DNA from: Mesorhizobium sp.
GTDB lineage: Bacteria; Pseudomonadota; Alphaproteobacteria; Rhizobiales; Rhizobiaceae
Length of the DNA: 64,000 nucleotides
Reading direction: 5' to 3'
NCBI GenBank assembly: GCA_004020365.1
Contig: SAQR01000008.1
Coordinates: 62,001 to 126,000 of the forward strand
Under the pieces are notes generated by a model. That model ran no database searches, was not told where the DNA came from, and saw only the letters and a program-made list of their open reading frames with translations. This document shows positions 7,927 to 17,026 of this stretch, in pieces; positions within the stretch are counted from its first letter, which is position 1, and every line of letters starts with the position of its first letter. A program made the position numbers and the translations under genes.

Positions 7927-9738
7927 ATGGCCAAGACCGCGCGTGCCACGAAACCAAAACCCTGGGCAGAGGCGGCGACGCATCTGGTCGACGTCGCCAT
8001 GGGCAGGCGGCCCGCCGATCTCGTCATCCGCAACGGGCGCTGGGTCAACGTTCATTCCGGCGAGATCATTGCCGGCACCGACATTGCCATTGCCGGCGGC
8101 CGTTTTGCCTATTGCGGGCCGAATGCCGGCCACGCCATCGGCCAGGGCACCAAGGTGGTCGACGCCGGCGGGCGCTATCTGGTGCCGGGCCTTTGCGACG
8201 CGCACATGCATGTCGAGAGCGGCATGGTGACGGTGACGGAGTTTTGCCGCGCGGTCATCCCGCATGGCACCACCTCGATGTTCATCGACCCGCACGAGAT
8301 CGCCAATGTGCTCGGCATGCCGGGTGTGCGGCTGATGCATGACGAGGCCGTCGCCATGCCGATCAACGTGCTTGTGCAGATGCCGTCCTGCGTGCCTTCC
8401 GCACCTGGGCTGGAGCATGCCGGCGCCGAGCTGACGGTCGCCGATGTGACCGAGGCGATGGGCTGGGAAAACATCATCGGACTTGGCGAGGTGATGAATT
8501 TTCCCGGTGTGGCGGCCAACGATCCGGTGATGGCGGGCGAGATCGCCGCGACGGTTAGGGCCGGCAAGACCGTCGGCGGCCATTATGCCTCGCGCGATCT
8601 CGGCCTGCCGTTCCACGGCTACGTCGCCGGCGGCCCCGAGGACGACCACGAAGGCACGCGCGCCGAGGACGCCATCGCCCGCGTCCGCCAGGGCATGAAG
8701 GCGATGCTTAGGTTGGGCTCGGCCTGGTACGACGTTGCCTCGCAGATCAAGGCGGTGACGGAGAGCGGGCTCGATCCGCGCAACTTCATCCTGTGCACCG
8801 ACGACAGCCATTCCGGCACGCTTGTCCATGAAGGCCATATGGACCGGGTGGTCCGCCACGCCATCAGCCAGGGGCTGAAGCCGGTGACCGCGATCCAGAT
8901 GGCGACGCTCAACACCGCCCAGCATTTCAGGCTGGAGCGCGAACTGGGTTCGATCGCGCCGGGACGGCTTGCCGATCTGCTGATCGTTTCCGATCTGGCC
9001 GCAATGACCATCGACGAGGTCTATGGCCGCGGCGTCAGGCTGGCCAGGGGCGGCAAGCTCGACATCGACATTCCGGCCCATGACTATCCGAAGACGGCAA
9101 AGAACACCGTCAAGCTCGGCAAGAAGCTCAGACCGGGGGATTTCGACATCGTGGCGCCCATCGGCGCCAACGAGGTGCGGGTGCGGGTCATCGGCGTGAT
9201 CGAGAACCAGGCGCCGACGCGGGCGCTCGAAGCCGACCTTCCGGTCGAGGACGGGCTGGTCGCCATGGACCGTCGCAACGACGTCTGCCAGATCGCGCTG
9301 GTCGAGCGCCACCGCGGCACGGGCGGCGTCACCAACGCCTTCGTCTCCGGCTTCGGCTATATGAGCGACTGCGCCATGGCCTCCAGCGTGGCGCATGATG
9401 CGCACCACATCATCGTCGTCGGCACCAACAAGCAGGACATGGCATTGGCGGTCAACCGGCTGGGCGAGGTCGGCGGTGGCGTCGTGCTGTTCTCCAGGGG
9501 CAAGGAACTGGCGCTGGTCGAAATGCCGATTGCCGGGCTGATGTCGGACGAGCGCGCCGAAATCGTCGCGGCCAAGGCCGACAAGCTGACCGAGGTGATG
9601 CGCCAGATGGGCTGTTCGCTGAACAATGCCTACATGCAGCACTCGCTGCTGGCGCTGGTCGTCATCCCGGAACTGAGAATTTCCGATGTCGGCCTGATCG
9701 ACGTGACGACGTTCCAGAAAGTCGATCTGTTCGTTTAG
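7927..9738 (+). CDS. ade: Adenine deaminase
   Basis: 603-residue amidohydrolase converting adenine to hypoxanthine and ammonia in purine salvage (EC 3.5.4.2), cytoplasmic. The metal site motif DAHMHVESGM has H93 and H95; FIDPHEIANVLG, GHYASRDLG and FILCTDDSHSG are further family blocks, and the C-terminal adenine-deaminase domain includes GGVVLFSRGKELALVEMPIA. Length matches the family. The ATG at 7927 is preferred over one 54 bp upstream because homologues lack that extension; GGAG lies about 9 bases before it. Stands alone. Confidence 0.95.
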   Translation: MAKTARATKPKPWAEAATHLVDVAMGRRPADLVIRNGRWVNVHSGEIIAGTDIAIAGGRFAYCGPNAGHAIGQGTKVVDAGGRYLVPGLCDAHMHVESGMVTVTEFCRAVIPHGTTSMFIDPHEIANVLGMPGVRLMHDEAVAMPINVLVQMPSCVPSAPGLEHAGAELTVADVTEAMGWENIIGLGEVMNFPGVAANDPVMAGEIAATVRAGKTVGGHYASRDLGLPFHGYVAGGPEDDHEGTRAEDAIARVRQGMKAMLRLGSAWYDVASQIKAVTESGLDPRNFILCTDDSHSGTLVHEGHMDRVVRHAISQGLKPVTAIQMATLNTAQHFRLERELGSIAPGRLADLLIVSDLAAMTIDEVYGRGVRLARGGKLDIDIPAHDYPKTAKNTVKLGKKLRPGDFDIVAPIGANEVRVRVIGVIENQAPTRALEADLPVEDGLVAMDRRNDVCQIALVERHRGTGGVTNAFVSGFGYMSDCAMASSVAHDAHHIIVVGTNKQDMALAVNRLGEVGGGVVLFSRGKELALVEMPIAGLMSDERAEIVAAKADKLTEVMRQMGCSLNNAYMQHSLLALVVIPELRISDVGLIDVTTFQKVDLFV

Positions 9739-9769
9739 TCCAAGAGCGGGCCAGCGCCACTAGCTCGCC

Positions 9770-10393
9770 TCACCGGCGGCGTGCCAGCAAGCCGTTGAGG
9801 ACGAGATCGATATGGGCCTCGATAAAGGTCGCCTCATCGATAGGATTTCTGTCTGCGAAGATCAGTTTCCAGATGGTGAGGTGAACAGCCGAGCTGATCA
9901 CCACTTCCGGGATGCTTGCAGCGGCGCCCTGGTGAAACTCGCCCGAAGCCACGCCTTGCTCGATAAGCGCGCGAACTGCGTCGAGCAGGGGTGCGATGAA
10001 CTCGCTGTAATGCCGGTCGATGATGTTGGGGAAGCGCGAACCTTCAGCCAATTGAAGGCGCAACAATTCTCTCGTCTTCCTGTCGCCGGAGAGCTTGTCG
10101 TAGCCCAGGAGAAGCAATTGGCGCAAACGGTCGGAATGAGAGCCTTGCAGCGCATCGATAGAAGCTCGAACGTCTTCGAACGGCGCCGAGACATGTCCGA
10201 TCGTGGCCTCGAACAAAGCCTCCTTCGTCGGAAAATACAGATAGACCGTGCCCTTTGTGACGCCAAGGCGTGCGGCGACGTCTTCCACGCGCGTGGCTGC
10301 ATATCCCTTTTCGACAAACTCCTCGAACGCCGCATCGAGGATCTCGTGCGGGCGCCTGGCTTTCTGTTCTGCTCGAGAAAGTTTCTTTTCCAT
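9770..10393 (-). CDS. TetR/AcrR-family transcriptional repressor
   Basis: 207 residues. An N-terminal helix-turn-helix lies at about 15-58 (EILDAAFEEFVEKGYAATRV, then AARLGVTKGTVYLYFPTKEA), followed by a helical ligand-binding domain. Start 10393 has AAGGA eight bases upstream; an ATG three codons earlier would have no spacing. It is transcribed away from the efflux operon, with 115 bp between the two starts, and an imperfect 18-bp palindrome in that gap (10444-10461) sits inside the operon promoter. By context it should repress the pump and be released by a pump substrate. Confidence 0.93.
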   Translation of the reverse strand: MEKKLSRAEQKARRPHEILDAAFEEFVEKGYAATRVEDVAARLGVTKGTVYLYFPTKEALFEATIGHVSAPFEDVRASIDALQGSHSDRLRQLLLLGYDKLSGDRKTRELLRLQLAEGSRFPNIIDRHYSEFIAPLLDAVRALIEQGVASGEFHQGAAASIPEVVISSAVHLTIWKLIFADRNPIDEATFIEAHIDLVLNGLLARRR

Positions 10394-10442
10394 AGCTGAC
10401 ATCCTTCGTTGGACCGGTCACACGATTCCGTCTAAAAATCCA

Positions 10443-10471
10443 TTGACTAACTCGTAAGTCAGCGATATCTA
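10443..10471 (+). promoter_or_regulatory. Predicted promoter of the RND efflux operon
   Basis: TTGACT (-35, 10443-10448), a 17-bp spacer, then TATCTA (-10, 10466-10471), 38 bp before the first operon ATG. This is close to the sigma-70 consensus. The spacer contains most of the palindrome described separately, the classical layout for TetR repression by occlusion. Confidence 0.7.
10444..10461. promoter_or_regulatory. Candidate TetR operator
   Basis: TGACTAACTCGTAAGTCA is an imperfect inverted repeat with half-site TGACTNAC. It overlaps the -35 box and the spacer of the predicted operon promoter and lies between the divergent repressor and pump genes. Confidence 0.65.
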
Positions 10472-10508
10472 GCCCACCGTTTCCTCTGATGCAACGGTGC
10501 CTGGAGCA

Positions 10509-11573
10509 ATGAACACATTTCGCCCGATCATTCTGGGTCTCGCCTGTGCCGCCCTGGTCGGCTGCCAAGACCATACCTCAAGCCAAACGGCACCGCAGCC
10601 GGTGCTAGCAATTCCCGCCTCGCTGGCTCAATACCAACCGGGCGCCGCGGTCACCGGGGAAGTGAAGGCTCGGGTTCAATCCGAGCTGTCTTTCCGGACC
10701 GGCGGCAGGGTGAGAGAGCGGCGTGTGGATGTCGGATCACGGGTGCGTGCGGGCGACGTCCTGATGCGCATCGATGACACCGAGCAGCGTGCCGATGTCG
10801 ATTCCGCCCGGGCGGGCCTGCGGTCGGCACAAGCCACCGTCAAGCAGAAGGCGCTTGCCTTCGAACGCTACGAGACATTGCTGAAATCGCGAGCAATCGC
10901 TCAGTCGACCTATGATGCGGCGCGAGAGGCGCTGACGACAGCGCAGGGCTCTCTGGAAGTCGCCCAGGCGAGTTTAGAAACGGCGCTGGATGCTCTTTCC
11001 CATACCGAGTTGAAAGCCGACGCAGATGGCGTCATCACCTCGCGCAGCGTCGAAGCAGGCCAGGTGGTCTCTGCGGCGCAGCCGGCGCTGACGCTTGCGC
11101 GCGATGGCCCGCGCGACGCCTCATTCGACGTGTTCGAAGCCTTCTTCCTCCCTGGCCGGCCGACGAGCGAGGTCGAGGTTGCTCCGGTGGGTGATCGGGC
11201 GCGCAGGGCACTGGGGAGCATCCGGGAAGTCTCTCCAGTCATCGATACGAGTACCGGGACCATCCGCGTCAAGGTGGCGCTTCCGCAAGAGGCGCAATGG
11301 TCGCTCGGAACGTCGGTGGTGGGTGAATTCCATTCACCGGCTCGTCAAGGTGTGATCCTGCCGTGGAGCGCCATGGCCTCCGCCAGGGGCGAGCCGGCCG
11401 TATGGGTCATCGACGCGGCAAGCAAATCGGTCTCGCTGCGGAAGGTCGCGGTCGCCCGCTATCGAACAGCCGATTTCATCGTGACCGGTGGGATTGCTCC
11501 ACAGGAGCTGATCGTCACCGACGGCGGAAAATTTCTCAAGCAAGGCCAGGCTGTGGCCTGGCAGGAGAAGTGA
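10509..11573 (+). CDS. RND efflux periplasmic adaptor (membrane fusion lipoprotein) 1
   Basis: 354 residues. A lipoprotein signal ends LVGC (Cys19 lipidated), then the HlyD/AcrA plan: a barrel-sandwich hybrid first half (FRTGGRVRERRVDVGSRVRA), a short coiled-coil hairpin (about 105-165), the second lipoyl half (DGVITSRSVEAGQVV) and a beta-barrel with the membrane-proximal region. It should link the inner-membrane pump to an outer-membrane channel. GTG at 10497 is an alternative start; ATG 10509 gives the typical short lipoprotein n-region. It ends one base before the next start, so the two are co-translated. Confidence 0.93.
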   Translation: MNTFRPIILGLACAALVGCQDHTSSQTAPQPVLAIPASLAQYQPGAAVTGEVKARVQSELSFRTGGRVRERRVDVGSRVRAGDVLMRIDDTEQRADVDSARAGLRSAQATVKQKALAFERYETLLKSRAIAQSTYDAAREALTTAQGSLEVAQASLETALDALSHTELKADADGVITSRSVEAGQVVSAAQPALTLARDGPRDASFDVFEAFFLPGRPTSEVEVAPVGDRARRALGSIREVSPVIDTSTGTIRVKVALPQEAQWSLGTSVVGEFHSPARQGVILPWSAMASARGEPAVWVIDAASKSVSLRKVAVARYRTADFIVTGGIAPQELIVTDGGKFLKQGQAVAWQEK

Positions 11574-11574
11574 C

Positions 11575-12705
11575 ATGACCAACTTCCGTTCGCGCATCTC
11601 ACGTCGGTTCGTTCAGGTGATAACGATTCTTGTCTTGCTTCAGGCCGTCCTGGTGCTGTTGCTTGTTTCGGGCTGCGACCAAAGCCCAGCCGCAAAAGCG
11701 GCTTCACCACGACCGGTCAACGTCATCATTGCGAAACCGGAGCAGCCCCCTGTTTTGGGTTTCGCCGGCGTCGTGCAGGCGCGGGTTGAAACAGATCTGG
11801 CATTCCGGGCATTGGGCCGCGTCATATCGCGCAGCGTCGATGTCGGCGATCTGGTGCACAGGGGCGATGTTGTGGCCGAGCTCGATCCTCTGGCGCTGCA
11901 GCTTGCTGTGACGAGCGCCGAGGCTGATTTGCGCAATGCCCAGGCGCAACTTGAGAACGCTACAGCCACCGAAAAGCGCAAGCGCAATCTCGCGTCTGCA
12001 AATACCGGCAGCGTTGCCGATTCCGAAGTCGCGGAGCAGGGCCTCAAGTCGGCCGAGGCGGATGTCGGACAGGCGCAGGCTCGTCTCGACAAGGCACGCG
12101 AGCAGCTTGGGTACACGCGCTTGAAAGCCGAATTCGATGGCGTGGTGACCGCCACTTCGGTCCAGGTCGGACAGACGGTCACGGCTGGTCAGACGGTCCT
12201 GAGACTCGCGGGCCTCGATCGACGTGATGTTGTGGTCGATGTGCCCGAAGCCCAGGTCGGTTCACTGCGCCTTGGGACGCGCTTCGACATCGCTCTTCAG
12301 CTTGACGACACGGTTCGGACGGCGGGCGTTCTGCGAGAGATCGGCCCCGAAGCCGACGCCAACACCCGCAGCCACAGGTTGAAGATCGCCTTGAACGAGG
12401 CGTCCGAGGTTTTCCGTCTCGGTTCCGTCGTCACGGCGACCGCGGCAAGCGAAGCGACGACCAGCGCGATCGCGCTGCCGGCCTCCGCGATCCTTGAGCG
12501 GGATGGCGCCGACCATGTTTGGGTGATCGATCGGGCCAAACTCACAATCTCCCTGAGACCGGTCCGGCTCGAAGCCCGGCCCGCCGGGGCTGCTCGTGTC
12601 CGGGTCCTGTCGGGGCTGCAGAACGGAGAAGAAGTTGCCGTCGCCGGCGCCAATGAACTCGCGGACGGCCAAAGCATAAGACCTGCACAGGAGCTACCCC
12701 AGTGA
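11575..12705 (+). CDS. RND efflux periplasmic adaptor (membrane fusion lipoprotein) 2
   Basis: 376 residues. A long hydrophobic N-terminus (VITILVLLQAVLVLLL) ends in VSGC (Cys34), then lipoyl halves (FRALGRVISRSVDVGDLVHR and EFDGVVTATSVQVGQTV) flank a coiled-coil hairpin. It is a clear paralogue of adaptor 1 in the same operon, and its stop overlaps the pump start. Two different adaptors for one pump may form a mixed hexamer (known for some RND systems such as MdtABC-like or TriABC; TriABC needs both adaptors). A direct role in pump assembly is likely. Confidence 0.93.
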   Translation: MTNFRSRISRRFVQVITILVLLQAVLVLLLVSGCDQSPAAKAASPRPVNVIIAKPEQPPVLGFAGVVQARVETDLAFRALGRVISRSVDVGDLVHRGDVVAELDPLALQLAVTSAEADLRNAQAQLENATATEKRKRNLASANTGSVADSEVAEQGLKSAEADVGQAQARLDKAREQLGYTRLKAEFDGVVTATSVQVGQTVTAGQTVLRLAGLDRRDVVVDVPEAQVGSLRLGTRFDIALQLDDTVRTAGVLREIGPEADANTRSHRLKIALNEASEVFRLGSVVTATAASEATTSAIALPASAILERDGADHVWVIDRAKLTISLRPVRLEARPAGAARVRVLSGLQNGEEVAVAGANELADGQSIRPAQELPQ

Positions 12706-15700
12706 ACAAATTCAACCTTTCTGACTGGGCGCTCGAGCATCGCTCCCTTGTTTGGTACTTTATGATCGCCTTTGCCTTGGCGGGCATCTTTGCCTATGTC
12801 GGGCTCGGCCGCGAGGAAGACCCATCCTTTACCATCAAGACGATGGTGATCCAGGCGCAATGGCCGGGTGCATCGGCACAGGAAGTAACGCAGCAGGTCA
12901 GCGACCGTATCGAAAAGAAGCTGCAGGAGCTCGAGTCTGTCGAGCATACCCGCAGCCTGACCACGGCCGGCCAGACGATTGTCTTCGTCGATCTCCTGCC
13001 ATCGACGAAGGCCCGGGATGTCGAGCCAACCTGGCTGCGCGTCCGCAACATGATTGCCGATATCCAGGCTGATTTTCCTCCGGGTGTCGTCGGGCCTTTC
13101 TTCAACGACCGCTTCGGCGATGTCTACGGCAACATCTTCGCCTTCACCGGCGATGGGCTGAGCCAGAGGCAATTGCGCGATCTCGTCGAGGGCGCCCGCA
13201 CGAAGGTACTGACGGTTCCAGATGTCGGCAAGGTCGAGATCGCAGGGGCGCAGGATGAAGCGATCTTTCTCGAATTCTCGACCCGCAAGATCGCTGCCCT
13301 TGGCATCGACCGGTCTTCGATCATTTCCACCCTTCAGGCGCAGAACGCCGTCACCCAATCAGGATTCATCGAGGCAGGACCGGAACGCATCGCGCTCCGT
13401 GTCGGCGGCCGCTTCATCTCCGAGGAGAGCCTGCGAGCGATCAATCTGCGGGTCAACGACAGGTTCTTTCCCTTGACCGACGTCGCAACCATCACCCGCG
13501 GCTATGTCGATCCGCCGACCTCCCTGTTTCGCTTCAACGGCAAGCCGGCGATCGCCCTGACTGTCGGGATGAAAGCCGGCGGCAATCTCGTCGACTTCGG
13601 CAAGGCGCTGGAAAAGATGATCGCCGAAATTACCCAGGATCTTCCGGTCGGCGCGGCGGTAGAGCGTGTGTCCGACCAGCCGGCAGTCGTCGATGAGGCG
13701 GTATCGAGCTTCACGCATGCCTTGTTCGAAGCAATCGCCATCGTGCTTGCCATAAGCTTCGTCAGTCTCGGGATGAGGGCCGGACTGGTGGTGGCGATTT
13801 CGATTCCGTTGGTCCTCGCCATCACGTTTCTGGTGATGCAATACACCGGCATTTCGCTGCAGCGAATCTCGCTGGGTGCACTGATCATCGCGCTTGGTCT
13901 TCTCGTCGACGACGCCATGATCGCCGTCGAGATGATGGTAGCCCGGCTCGAGGTCGGCGACAGTCTCGAAAAAGCCGCCACCCACGTCTACACCTCGACC
14001 GCCTTTCCGATGCTGACCGGCACGCTTGTCACTGTCGCGAGCTTTATCCCGGTCGGCTTCAACAGCAGCAGCGCGGGCGAGTTCGTCTTCTCGCTTTTCG
14101 TCGTGATTGCCGTGTCGCTCATCGTTTCCTGGGTGGTCGCGGTTCTGTTCACGCCGTTGCTCGGCGTGACGATACTGCCGAAAACGATGAAAAAGCATGC
14201 GGATCACAAGGGCTGGTTTGCAGCCGGCTTTGCTCGCATTCTTCATCTTTGCCTGCGCTGGCGATGGGTGACGATCGCCGTCACGGTCGCTGTCTTCGCC
14301 TTGTCCATTGCCGGCATGTCGCTGGTCCAGCAACAGTTCTTCCCCAGTTCCGATCGGCCGGAACTGATTGTCGACTGGAACCTTCCGCATAACAGCTCGA
14401 TCAGCGAAACCAGCCGGCAAATGGCACGGTTCGAACAGGAGAAGCTCGCCGGCAATCCCGATATCGATCATTGGTCGACCTATGTCGGAAGCGGCGCACC
14501 GCGCTTCATCCTCTCCTTCGATCCGCAGCCCAACGACATCACCTTTGGGCAGACCATCATTGTGACCAAGGGGCTGGACGTCCGCGACAAGCTTAGAAAG
14601 GACCTGCAGGATTACCTGCATCAGACGTTTCCAGGCACCGACGCCTTCGTGAAACTGCTCGATATCGGTCCTCCAGTCGGCAAGCCGGTTCAATATCGGG
14701 TATCGGGCCCGGATATCCAGACGGTTCGCGATCTCGCTGGCAAGCTGGGCTCGATCGTCGATTCCCAACCATCGCTGACCAATCTTGCCTTCGACTGGAA
14801 CGAACCGGCGCGCGTGGTGAAGATCGACGTCTTGCAGGACAAGGCGCGGCAATTGGGCGTTTCCTCGGAGGATATCGCCACAGCGCTGAACAGCATCGTC
14901 GAGGGAGCAACCGCGACGCAGGTCAGGGATGACATCTATCTCGTGAACGTGATCGGCCGTGCCGAAGCCGAGGAGCGCGGCTCCGTCGACACGTTGCTCG
15001 ATCTTCAACTCTCGAGCAGCAGTGGCAAGGTCATCCCGCTATCATCCGTGGCGACGTTCCGCTACGAACTCGAACAGCCGACGATCTGGCGGCGCGACCG
15101 GATCCCGACCATCACGATCAAGGCCGGCATCAAGGATGCGACGCAGCCAGCAACCATTGTGGCAGCACTTGCCGAAAAGGTCGAGGCGTTCAAATCAACA
15201 CTGCCCGCCGGATACTCAGTCGCGGTCGGCGGGTCTGTGGAGGAAAGCGCCAAGTCCCAAGGTCCTATCCTGGCGGTGGCGCCGGTCATGCTGTTTGCCA
15301 TGGCAACGCTCCTGATGATCCAGCTCCAGAGCTTCCACCGGCTGTTCCTCGTCTTCTCCGTGGCGCCGCTAGCCTTGATCGGCGTTGTCGCAGCGCTGCT
15401 TCTCAGCAACGCGCCGCTCGGCTTCGTCGCCCTTTTGGGTGTGCTGGCCCTCATCGGCATTCTCATCCGCAATTCGGTCATCCTGGTCGTGCAAATCGAG
15501 GAATTGCGTGGATCTGGAATGTCTCCATGGAAAGCAGTCGTGGAGGCAACGGAGCACCGCATGAGGCCGATCATGCTGACGGCCGCAGCCGCCACGCTTG
15601 CCCTGATCCCGATATCGCGGCAGATTTTCTGGGGTCCGATGGCTTATTCAATGATGGGCGGCATCATCGTCGGGACAGTGCTGACCCTGCTCTTCCTGCC

Positions 15701-15752
15701 TTCGCTTTACGTCGTATGGTTCCGGATTCGCCCCGATGTCGAGGAGGCATGA
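12702..15752 (+). CDS. RND-family inner-membrane efflux transporter (HAE1/AcrB-like)
   Basis: 1016 residues, proton-driven exporter of the resistance-nodulation-division superfamily. It has an N-terminal helix at about 15-35, two large periplasmic loops and two six-helix groups (about 335-530 and 860-1010). The proton-relay motif GLLVDDAMIAVE has D403 and D404 in TM4. The GTG start overlaps the preceding stop (GTGA). This subfamily usually pairs with two adaptors and lacks its own outer-membrane factor gene; none is present here, so a TolC-type channel elsewhere is assumed. Substrate cannot be read from sequence. Confidence 0.95.
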   Translation: MNKFNLSDWALEHRSLVWYFMIAFALAGIFAYVGLGREEDPSFTIKTMVIQAQWPGASAQEVTQQVSDRIEKKLQELESVEHTRSLTTAGQTIVFVDLLPSTKARDVEPTWLRVRNMIADIQADFPPGVVGPFFNDRFGDVYGNIFAFTGDGLSQRQLRDLVEGARTKVLTVPDVGKVEIAGAQDEAIFLEFSTRKIAALGIDRSSIISTLQAQNAVTQSGFIEAGPERIALRVGGRFISEESLRAINLRVNDRFFPLTDVATITRGYVDPPTSLFRFNGKPAIALTVGMKAGGNLVDFGKALEKMIAEITQDLPVGAAVERVSDQPAVVDEAVSSFTHALFEAIAIVLAISFVSLGMRAGLVVAISIPLVLAITFLVMQYTGISLQRISLGALIIALGLLVDDAMIAVEMMVARLEVGDSLEKAATHVYTSTAFPMLTGTLVTVASFIPVGFNSSSAGEFVFSLFVVIAVSLIVSWVVAVLFTPLLGVTILPKTMKKHADHKGWFAAGFARILHLCLRWRWVTIAVTVAVFALSIAGMSLVQQQFFPSSDRPELIVDWNLPHNSSISETSRQMARFEQEKLAGNPDIDHWSTYVGSGAPRFILSFDPQPNDITFGQTIIVTKGLDVRDKLRKDLQDYLHQTFPGTDAFVKLLDIGPPVGKPVQYRVSGPDIQTVRDLAGKLGSIVDSQPSLTNLAFDWNEPARVVKIDVLQDKARQLGVSSEDIATALNSIVEGATATQVRDDIYLVNVIGRAEAEERGSVDTLLDLQLSSSSGKVIPLSSVATFRYELEQPTIWRRDRIPTITIKAGIKDATQPATIVAALAEKVEAFKSTLPAGYSVAVGGSVEESAKSQGPILAVAPVMLFAMATLLMIQLQSFHRLFLVFSVAPLALIGVVAALLLSNAPLGFVALLGVLALIGILIRNSVILVVQIEELRGSGMSPWKAVVEATEHRMRPIMLTAAAATLALIPISRQIFWGPMAYSMMGGIIVGTVLTLLFLPSLYVVWFRIRPDVEEA

Positions 15753-15753
15753 C

Positions 15754-16986
15754 GTGACGGCATTTCGCTCCTGGTGCCGTGCATTGCTTTTGCCGCCACT
15801 TATCCTGTGCGTGCTGGCTGGCTGCGCGACGCGGCCACAGACCGTGCTCAAGCCGCTTGCGCTCGCCCCCGGCGGCGATGCCGCCCAGGTCGACATGCTG
15901 GTCGCGACGACCCGCAAGCCGGTCGAGGATCCCGCGCAGCTCTATTCTGGCGACAGAGGAACGGCGATCTCATTCAACAGCATCGTTGTCTCCATTCCTC
16001 CAGATCGAAATCGCAAAATCGGCGAGGTCCAGTGGCCCTCGCAGGTGCCGGCCAATCCCAAGAAGGAGTTTGCGGTCCTCAAGGTCGGCAAAGTCGCATC
16101 GGAACAGAATGTCCTGCGGTGGTTTCGCAAGAACCGGAACGCCAAACGGCAGGCCGTCATCTTCGTCCACGGTTTCAACAGCAGCTATTCTGATGCGGTC
16201 TTCCGCTTTGCTCAGATCGTTCATGATTCCGGAACGGATGCAGCGCCTATACTCTTCACCTGGCCTTCGCGCGCCAGCGTGTCCGGCTATCTCTACGACA
16301 AGGACAGCACCAACTATTCGCGTCGGGCTTTGGAAGACATGATCCTTCAAGCCGCCGAAAGCCCCGACGTCGGCGAAGTCACGATACTCGCCCATTCTAT
16401 GGGAGCCTGGCTTACGGCGGAGGCGCTGCGTGGCGTCGGCATGCGCAACGGGACAATTCCAGCCAAAATCAACAATGTCATCCTGGCGTCACCGGACATC
16501 GACGTGGACGTGTTTCGTCGCCAGGTCATTGAGATGGGGCCAAAGCTGCCGCATTTCACGATCTTCACCTCGACTGAGGACAAGGCGCTAGGGATTTCAC
16601 GATTGATCTCGGGCGGCATCAATCGCGTCGGAGCTCTCGGCGACGTCGATCTCGCTCCTCACTCGGCCGATCTCAAGCGGCTCGGGATCACCGTAATCGA
16701 CACGAGCTCTGTCGATCCACGCGATCCGCTCGGTCATAATGCGTTTGCGGACAGCCCCGAAATGATTCGTCTTCTCGGGCGGGGCTTGGCCGGCCAGTCT
16801 TTGGAAGCAGGGCAGGCCACCTTCGCAGGTCAAGTGAGCATGGCGGCGACCAGGACGGCTAGTTTCGCCGGTTCCGCGGCGCGAGCGGCAGTTGCGGCTC
16901 CAATGTCCGTAATCAGCGGCGAACGGGTTTTCAAGCGCGACCCCTACCGTGAACGACAGATAGTGGATGGCGAGATAGCCTACTGA
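15754..16986 (+). CDS. Lipoprotein alpha/beta hydrolase (DUF900/esterase-like), paralogue A, in the efflux operon
   Basis: 410 residues from a GTG start one base after the pump stop, with GAGGAGG six bases upstream; an ATG at 15736 inside the pump gene is less likely. The lipobox VLAGC gives Cys24. The hydrolase fold shows VFVHGFNSS (about 136-145), nucleophile elbow AHSMG with Ser215, the block SPDIDVDVF and a C-terminal GHNAFADSPE with the likely catalytic His. Homologous to the two genes at 17027 and 18189. Co-transcription with a pump suggests hydrolysis of an exported ester or of a toxic substrate. About 70 C-terminal residues (Ala-rich) are unique to this copy. Confidence 0.9.
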   Translation: MTAFRSWCRALLLPPLILCVLAGCATRPQTVLKPLALAPGGDAAQVDMLVATTRKPVEDPAQLYSGDRGTAISFNSIVVSIPPDRNRKIGEVQWPSQVPANPKKEFAVLKVGKVASEQNVLRWFRKNRNAKRQAVIFVHGFNSSYSDAVFRFAQIVHDSGTDAAPILFTWPSRASVSGYLYDKDSTNYSRRALEDMILQAAESPDVGEVTILAHSMGAWLTAEALRGVGMRNGTIPAKINNVILASPDIDVDVFRRQVIEMGPKLPHFTIFTSTEDKALGISRLISGGINRVGALGDVDLAPHSADLKRLGITVIDTSSVDPRDPLGHNAFADSPEMIRLLGRGLAGQSLEAGQATFAGQVSMAATRTASFAGSAARAAVAAPMSVISGERVFKRDPYRERQIVDGEIAY

Positions 16987-17026
16987 GCCGGCCAGCCCGG
17001 CACAGCCTGGTCCTGTTGTCCGCTCC

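Noticed and set aside
7786-9642. A 618-codon open frame antisense to adenine deaminase
   Set aside because: It is a mirror of a high-GC coding region, rich in His/Asp/Arg/Gly with no motif or ribosome site, while the forward strand encodes a complete known enzyme.
13359-15008. A 549-codon open frame antisense to the RND pump
   Set aside because: Composition (Asp/Arg/His/Gln) is typical of the antisense frame of GC-rich genes, and the pump is clearly real.
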